This document shows, one piece after another, positions 60,409 through 64,000 of a stretch of DNA of 64,000 bases. The stretch comes from Acidobacteriota bacterium (GTDB lineage Bacteria; Acidobacteriota; Terriglobia; Acidiferrales; UBA7541), in NCBI GenBank assembly GCA_016201285.1, contig JACQDE010000086.1, positions 1-64,000 of the forward strand, in the 5' to 3' direction. A program made the translations under genes and the position numbers. How positions within the stretch are numbered: the first letter of the stretch is position 1; every line of letters starts with the position of its first letter. The notes below the pieces were generated by a model, which saw nothing but the letters and a program-made list of their open reading frames with translations, searched no databases and was not told the DNA's origin.

Positions 60409-60655
60409 TGTCCCCGTCCTCCTCCCCAACACCATCGGCGGGACTTCCGCGCACTTTAGCCCGCGCTCGCGGGTCCCTTTCTGCTTGGAGTCGGTCCGCT
60501 GCCGATGGCGAGAAGGCTCATTCCGAGGGAGGAAAACCACTGCACGCGTCTGGGCGTGCCACGCCGCTGGTTTTACATGCCAGCTGAGCTCTTAGGTCCG
60601 CGCTTGTCTTGTGGGCAGACCGGCCACTTGGTTTACTCTGCGGCGCGAAAGCGTT

Positions 60656-61597
60656 TCATTGCCCGATCCCTCGCTCGCCGTGACGGAAGTGCCGGTCCAA
60701 CTCCGAGGAATAGCGTTCGCCGACGCGCCCGGCATTCTGCATGAGCCACTCGCTCATCCGCGTCTTGCCCAAGGCCGGCCCGTCAGCGACGAGCAGGTTC
60801 GCCATCAATCCCTGGATCTCCTCCCGCGTCAGCACTACATCGCGAACCACGATCCCGCTCAGACGGCAACACAGCAGCGCTAGCGCCGGCGCCACATGCA
60901 CAATTTTCGCTGAGCTGCCAATCGTCTTGGCAATCAGCCTCACCAACTCCTCGAATGTGAAAATCTCCGGCCCCACGGCATCCGCGATGAAGTGATCGCT
61001 CTGCTCCGCCGCGTTTACCACCAGTTCCGCCATGTCCTCCACAAAAATTGGCTGCAGCTGGTAATCTCCCGCGCCTGGCACGCCGAAGGCGGGGAACTTC
61101 CGCAGGAACCACGCAATGTTATTGATCAGGATGTCTTCGGGACCGAAAATCACTGCTGGCCTCAGAATCGCATACGGCAGCCCGGATTCCCGGATGGTAC
61201 TTTCAATCTGTGCCTTCCCGCGGAAATAGGGCAGGGAAGAACTCGCCGACGGGTTCGTGATACTCACGTGAACAATTCGCCGCACGCCCGCCCGCTCCGC
61301 CGCACGAATCAGGATCTGCGAGTTCTCGACGGCTTGGTCGAATGTCACGCCGCCATGCGAGAACCGCACCCAATACGTGTTGATCAGTGTCGTTGCGCCT
61401 CGCAAACTGTTGGCAAGCTCTTCTGGTCTGTCGAAATCATACCGAGCGACGCTGACCTGCTCGCCAAACGGGTTCGGCCGCTCCGGGTGCCCCGTCAGTG
61501 TCCGCACTTGCCTTCCCCTGGCCAGCAAGCGCCGCGTAATGTACTTGCCCGTGTAACTGAATGCCCCTGTCACCACGTTCAGCTCGGGTGTTTCCAT
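60656..61597 (-). CDS. NAD(P)-binding epimerase/reductase (NmrA/SDR-like)
   Basis: 313 residues. The N-terminal dinucleotide motif is VVTGAFSYTGKYITRRLL (variant GxxGxxG), followed by [33 protein letters not shown], matching atypical extended SDRs related to NDUFA9 and NmrA. No catalytic YxxxK is obvious (Y and K occur as YFRGK). It is probably a nucleotide-sensing or oxidoreductase protein of unknown substrate. The ATG at 61597 places the Rossmann motif at the N-terminus. Confidence 0.75.
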   Translation of the reverse strand: METPELNVVTGAFSYTGKYITRRLLARGRQVRTLTGHPERPNPFGEQVSVARYDFDRPEELANSLRGATTLINTYWVRFSHGGVTFDQAVENSQILIRAAERAGVRRIVHVSITNPSASSSLPYFRGKAQIESTIRESGLPYAILRPAVIFGPEDILINNIAWFLRKFPAFGVPGAGDYQLQPIFVEDMAELVVNAAEQSDHFIADAVGPEIFTFEELVRLIAKTIGSSAKIVHVAPALALLCCRLSGIVVRDVVLTREEIQGLMANLLVADGPALGKTRMSEWLMQNAGRVGERYSSELDRHFRHGERGIGQ

Positions 61598-61779
61598 CTT
61601 CAAACCGTCCTTGTTGTTCGTGAAGCGGCTCGGCCGCCTGTTCTTTCCCCAACTGGACAAGCCCTCTTGGGATCGCCCACGGAATATGCTCCGCCTAACC
61701 CTGCTGAATTGCCAGTTGAATTAGGTTTACGTTTTTGCCGAAAGATTTGAATTCGAGGTAGGAAACAAAACCAGCGTCA

Positions 61780-62256
61780 TTATCCGCCGTACGCGAACCC
61801 CGCTGCCCGCACGGTCAGCGGTTCTTCTTCCCGTCGCACGCCTGCCGCCACCACTTCCGCCACAAAAACCGTATGGTCGCCCCGCTTCACTTCGTCCACC
61901 ACGCGGCATTCAAACCACGCTGCTGCGTCCGCGAGCACCGGCGATCCCGTCTTGCCCGCCTCGAAGCGGTACCCGCTCAGCGTGTCGCCATCCTGCACCG
62001 CCGGCTTGAAAAACGTCGTCGCCAGCTTCTTTTGCCCTCTCCCGACAATGTGGACTGCGAACGCGTGCGACATCTTGATCGCCTTGTGCAGCGCACTGTC
62101 GCGCCGGATGCCCGCCATCACCAGCGGCGGCGCGAAGGAGCACTGCGAAAGCCACGTCACCGTGCCCGCCGCGTATTTTTCCCCCGCCCGCGCCGTCGCT
62201 ACGTACAGCCCGTAGCTCACCAGCCGCAGCGCCTTTTTCTTCTGATTCGGATCCAT
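61780..62256 (-). CDS. flavin reductase-like FMN-binding protein
   Basis: 158 residues. YGLYVATARAGEKYAAGTVTWLSQCSFAPPLVMAGIRRDSALHKAIKMSHAFAVHIV is the FMN-binding split-barrel pattern of the flavin reductase family; AWFECRVVDEVKRGDHTVFVAEVV closes the barrel. It may supply reduced flavin or act as a stand-alone flavoprotein. No monooxygenase partner is visible nearby. Confidence 0.82.
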   Translation of the reverse strand: MDPNQKKKALRLVSYGLYVATARAGEKYAAGTVTWLSQCSFAPPLVMAGIRRDSALHKAIKMSHAFAVHIVGRGQKKLATTFFKPAVQDGDTLSGYRFEAGKTGSPVLADAAAWFECRVVDEVKRGDHTVFVAEVVAAGVRREEEPLTVRAAGFAYGG

Positions 62257-62292
62257 TGCCCCTCTTGGAGTACGGGAGCTTGCCTGCCCTGA

Positions 62293-62419
62293 GTCCGCCG
62301 CGGCGGACCGAAGGGCTCCCGCCTTGCCTCTGTATCGCCGGCGTTCTCGCCGGCTCTCTTGTGTAGGGGCGACCGGCAGGTCGCCCGCACGGTTGTGTAG
62401 CGGCGGCTTTACGCCGCCG
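62293..62419. repeat. cluster of four palindromic elements
   Basis: In order: a 16-base perfect palindrome (62293-62308); GCCGGCG/CGCCGGC with loop TTCT (62337-62354); GGGCGACC/GGTCGCCC with loop GGCA (62367-62386); CGGCGGC/GCCGCCG with loop TTTAC (62401-62419). They fill the gap between the flavin reductase gene and a small membrane-protein gene. The third recurs at 29556-29572. Confidence 0.65.
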
Positions 62420-62427
62420 TCTTCTCG

Positions 62428-62787
62428 CTACTTCGCCCGCAGCACCAGCCCCGCCATCACCGCTCCGCGCAGCGCCAGCACTCCGCCCGCCGTGCCCAGC
62501 AGCGCTCCAATCCAGCCGAACGGCGCCAGCGTGATCACGAGCATGCACACGCCCATCAACGCCAGCGATGCCCCGCGCACCCGGTGCTCCCACCGCGTCA
62601 CGTACTTCCCCGCGCGCAGCCACGCCCGCACTCCGAGCACAAAAAGCAGCCCTCCCAGTGCGATCCACACTTGCGACTTCCGGTCCCACAGAAAACGCCC
62701 CGTCGCGGCCACGCGGATCAGCAGCAACCCGAGCAGCACGAACACCAGTTCTTGTCCCAGCCTGATCAGCGTCGCAGAGCTCTGCAT
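62428..62787 (-). CDS. small membrane protein
   Basis: 119 residues with four likely transmembrane segments (LVFVLLGLLLIRVAA, VWIALGGLLFVLGVRAW, ASLALMGVCMLVITLAPF, LLGTAGGVLALRGAVMAGLVL) and a positively charged loop (LRAGKYVTRWEHRVRG). I do not recognise the family. It follows the cyclophilin fragment on the same strand. Confidence 0.65.
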   Translation of the reverse strand: MQSSATLIRLGQELVFVLLGLLLIRVAATGRFLWDRKSQVWIALGGLLFVLGVRAWLRAGKYVTRWEHRVRGASLALMGVCMLVITLAPFGWIGALLGTAGGVLALRGAVMAGLVLRAK

Positions 62788-62792
62788 CGCCG

Positions 62793-62999
62793 TTAGACTC
62801 GCTCGATGGTTACCTTCTGCAGCACGACCGCTTCCAGCGGACGGTCGCTCCGGTCCCGCGCCACTTCGGAAATCTTGTCGGCCACGTCCTGCCCTTCCAC
62901 CACTTCGCCGAAGATTGCGTGATGGTCATCGAGCCACGGGTCGCTTTCGGTCAGGACGAACACGCCGCAAACTTCACCGAATCCGTTACCCGCTGGCAC
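62793..62999 (-). pseudogene. C-terminal fragment of a cyclophilin-type peptidyl-prolyl isomerase
   Basis: Only about 68 residues. WLDDHHAIFGEVVEGQDVADKIS followed by RDRPLEAVVLQKVTIERV-like residues is the last third of a cyclophilin, which is normally 160-200 residues. The active-site N-terminal two thirds (FHR, QxGD, GSQFF) is missing; the DUF4440 gene begins immediately upstream. A deletion remnant or an assembly error. Confidence 0.7.
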
Positions 63000-63030
63000 T
63001 TTTAGTCCGCAGCGGCCACACGCGCAACTC

Positions 63031-63519
63031 TCACGGCCGCGGCGCGGCGTTCCACATCTCCTGCTTGATCTTCCACTCCCCGTTCGCCTCGCGATGCAGA
63101 ACCAGTATCATCTTGCCGTATCCCTCGATCGGCGGCTTCCCCTCCGGCGGCTGCACCACTTGATGTTCCGTCGCCCATTCCGACGCCCAATCGCCTGACA
63201 CCTGAATATCGTGAAATTCCACTTCTTCCTTGTTCACCTCGTACCCGGGCATTTTCGAGACGATCGCTTCGACCCACGCTACAATCGTCTTCTTCCCGAT
63301 CAGCGGCGCTTCCCCGGGCATCAAGTCGACTCCGTCTTCCGCCCACAGCGCCAGCACGCCTGCGGTATCCAGCTTCAAGTGCAGTTCCACAAACTTTTTG
63401 TTAAACGCCTCAATCTCTTTCCGCCGCGCGCCATCTGAAGATGCCGCCTTCATCCGAAACACACCCACAGTCATTAGCACAATCCCCGCCGCCAGAAACA
63501 TTTTTCGTGAAACAGACAT
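63031..63519 (-). CDS. exported DUF4440/SnoaL-like protein
   Basis: 162 residues. An N-terminal hydrophobic signal (MFLAAGIVLMTVGVFRM) is followed by the cone-shaped NTF2/SnoaL fold: RKEIEAFNKKFVELHLKLDTAGVLALWAEDGVDLMPGEAPLIGKKTIVAWVE, and GDWASEWATEHQVV. Such proteins are often ligand-binding or dehydratase-like, with no firm function. The ATG at 63519 has GGAGG six bases upstream. Confidence 0.75.
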   Translation of the reverse strand: MSVSRKMFLAAGIVLMTVGVFRMKAASSDGARRKEIEAFNKKFVELHLKLDTAGVLALWAEDGVDLMPGEAPLIGKKTIVAWVEAIVSKMPGYEVNKEEVEFHDIQVSGDWASEWATEHQVVQPPEGKPPIEGYGKMILVLHREANGEWKIKQEMWNAAPRP

Positions 63520-63754
63520 CGGCATCCTCCATATTCCGAACAAGAGACTCGCGCTCAATCTATCCAAAGCCACGTCTGAAGCAAAGCCTAAGCTGCGAGT
63601 GCCATTTTCCCTATCCCCCGTCCCCTCTCCTTTATTTGGAAGCTTTTGACTCTTTGCGTGTGATTAAGAATTGCCTCGCGACCTAGCGACGCGGCTGTAT
63701 TGTCCTGACCTTGTCGGGGAGCCGTGCAGACCGGACGCGACAGAATGGAGCTTC

Positions 63755-64000
63755 ATGAAGCCTGGTGTTCACTCCGACTACCACCCCCTTACGGTGCACT
63801 GCGCCTGCGGTCATACTTTCCAGACGCACTCGACCATCAAGGACAAGATGCTCCGCGTGGAAATCTGCTCAAAAGAAATCACGGACGAGCAGCGCGTGAA
63901 CATCGGCGCCGCCACCTCCTACAGCGGCCACCACACCGTCTACCAGCACGCCCATTTCGAATTCGGCCTCGAAAACGTCAGCCGCCAATTCGTCTGGTCC
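63755..64000 (+). CDS. rpmE (L31) N-terminus fused in frame to ThyX-like sequence (runs off the end)
   Basis: The frame is open from ATG 63755 to the last base. Residues 1-40 ([19 protein letters not shown] ... RVEICSK) are the start of ribosomal protein L31, with the CxC and first Cys of the later CxxC. The expected CHPFYTG segment is absent; instead residues 41-82 ([20 protein letters not shown] ... [17 protein letters not shown]) resemble flavin-dependent thymidylate synthase ThyX. The change falls near 63875. A true fusion would be unprecedented to my knowledge; a deletion or misassembly is more likely. Confidence 0.65.
   Translation, partial: MKPGVHSDYHPLTVHCACGHTFQTHSTIKDKMLRVEICSKEITDEQRVNIGAATSYSGHHTVYQHAHFEFGLENVSRQFVWS

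Noticed and set aside
63646-63701. A promoter for the rpmE-like gene (TTGACT and a TGTATT box)
   Set aside because: No pair of hexamers has acceptable spacing.

Overview
The window is GC-rich, densely coding DNA from a Gram-negative bacterium, most likely an Acidobacteriota. This rests on gene content: outer-membrane biogenesis genes (bamA, skp, Lol transporter genes), many small ECF-sigma/anti-sigma/DUF4097 sets, TonB-domain proteins, PilZ proteins, and large surface proteins with FG-GAP or YVTN propellers. I see no rRNA, tRNA or CRISPR array.

Layout. 1-7.7 kb: metabolic and accessory genes (M20 peptidase tail, an internally deleted aldo/keto reductase, alpha/beta hydrolase plus M61-like protein, PilZ proteins, HAD hydrolase, class V aminotransferase, ketopantoate reductase). 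7.7-14.9 kb: a TonB-domain protein divergent from an AsmA protein, then recG-rsmD. 15.3-24.5 kb: two ECF sigma/anti-sigma/DUF4097 modules pointing at each other across a bidirectional terminator; one also carries a DUF4097-TonB fusion and a double-PDZ protein, the other aroK. 25.6-30.05 kb: a compact integrative element bounded by a perfect 24-bp direct repeat and inserted in the lysS promoter. It has a tyrosine recombinase split across two frames at an A7 run, five overlapping small genes, a GC-rich non-coding stretch, and repeated 8-bp sites near both ends. 30.1-51.5 kb: housekeeping and envelope genes: lysS, lolC/E-like, lolD-like, clpC, bamA, a large lipoprotein, skp, then rimP-nusA-infB-DUF503-rbfA-truB with its own promoter and a probable leader attenuator. 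51.5-54.4 kb: a secretin with a seven-repeat FG-GAP propeller placed inside its C-terminal domain. 54.5-59.8 kb: a probable iron-uptake operon. 59.9-64 kb: globin, oxidoreductases, a cyclophilin fragment and an rpmE-thyX chimera that runs off the end.

The most interesting system is the 54.5-59.8 kb operon. An FTR1 iron permease fused to an FtrD-like (DUF2318) Fe-S domain is followed by two MacB/FtsX-type permeases, then an ABC ATPase fused to what looks like a complete DtxR-type metalloregulator, then a DUF971 protein. A perfect 11-bp inverted repeat sits on the predicted start of transcription. I infer that the ATPase may also be the iron-dependent repressor of its own operon.

Three genes look cut or joined (aldo/keto reductase, cyclophilin, rpmE-thyX). 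They may be real deletions or assembly errors, and read-level checks are needed before building on them.
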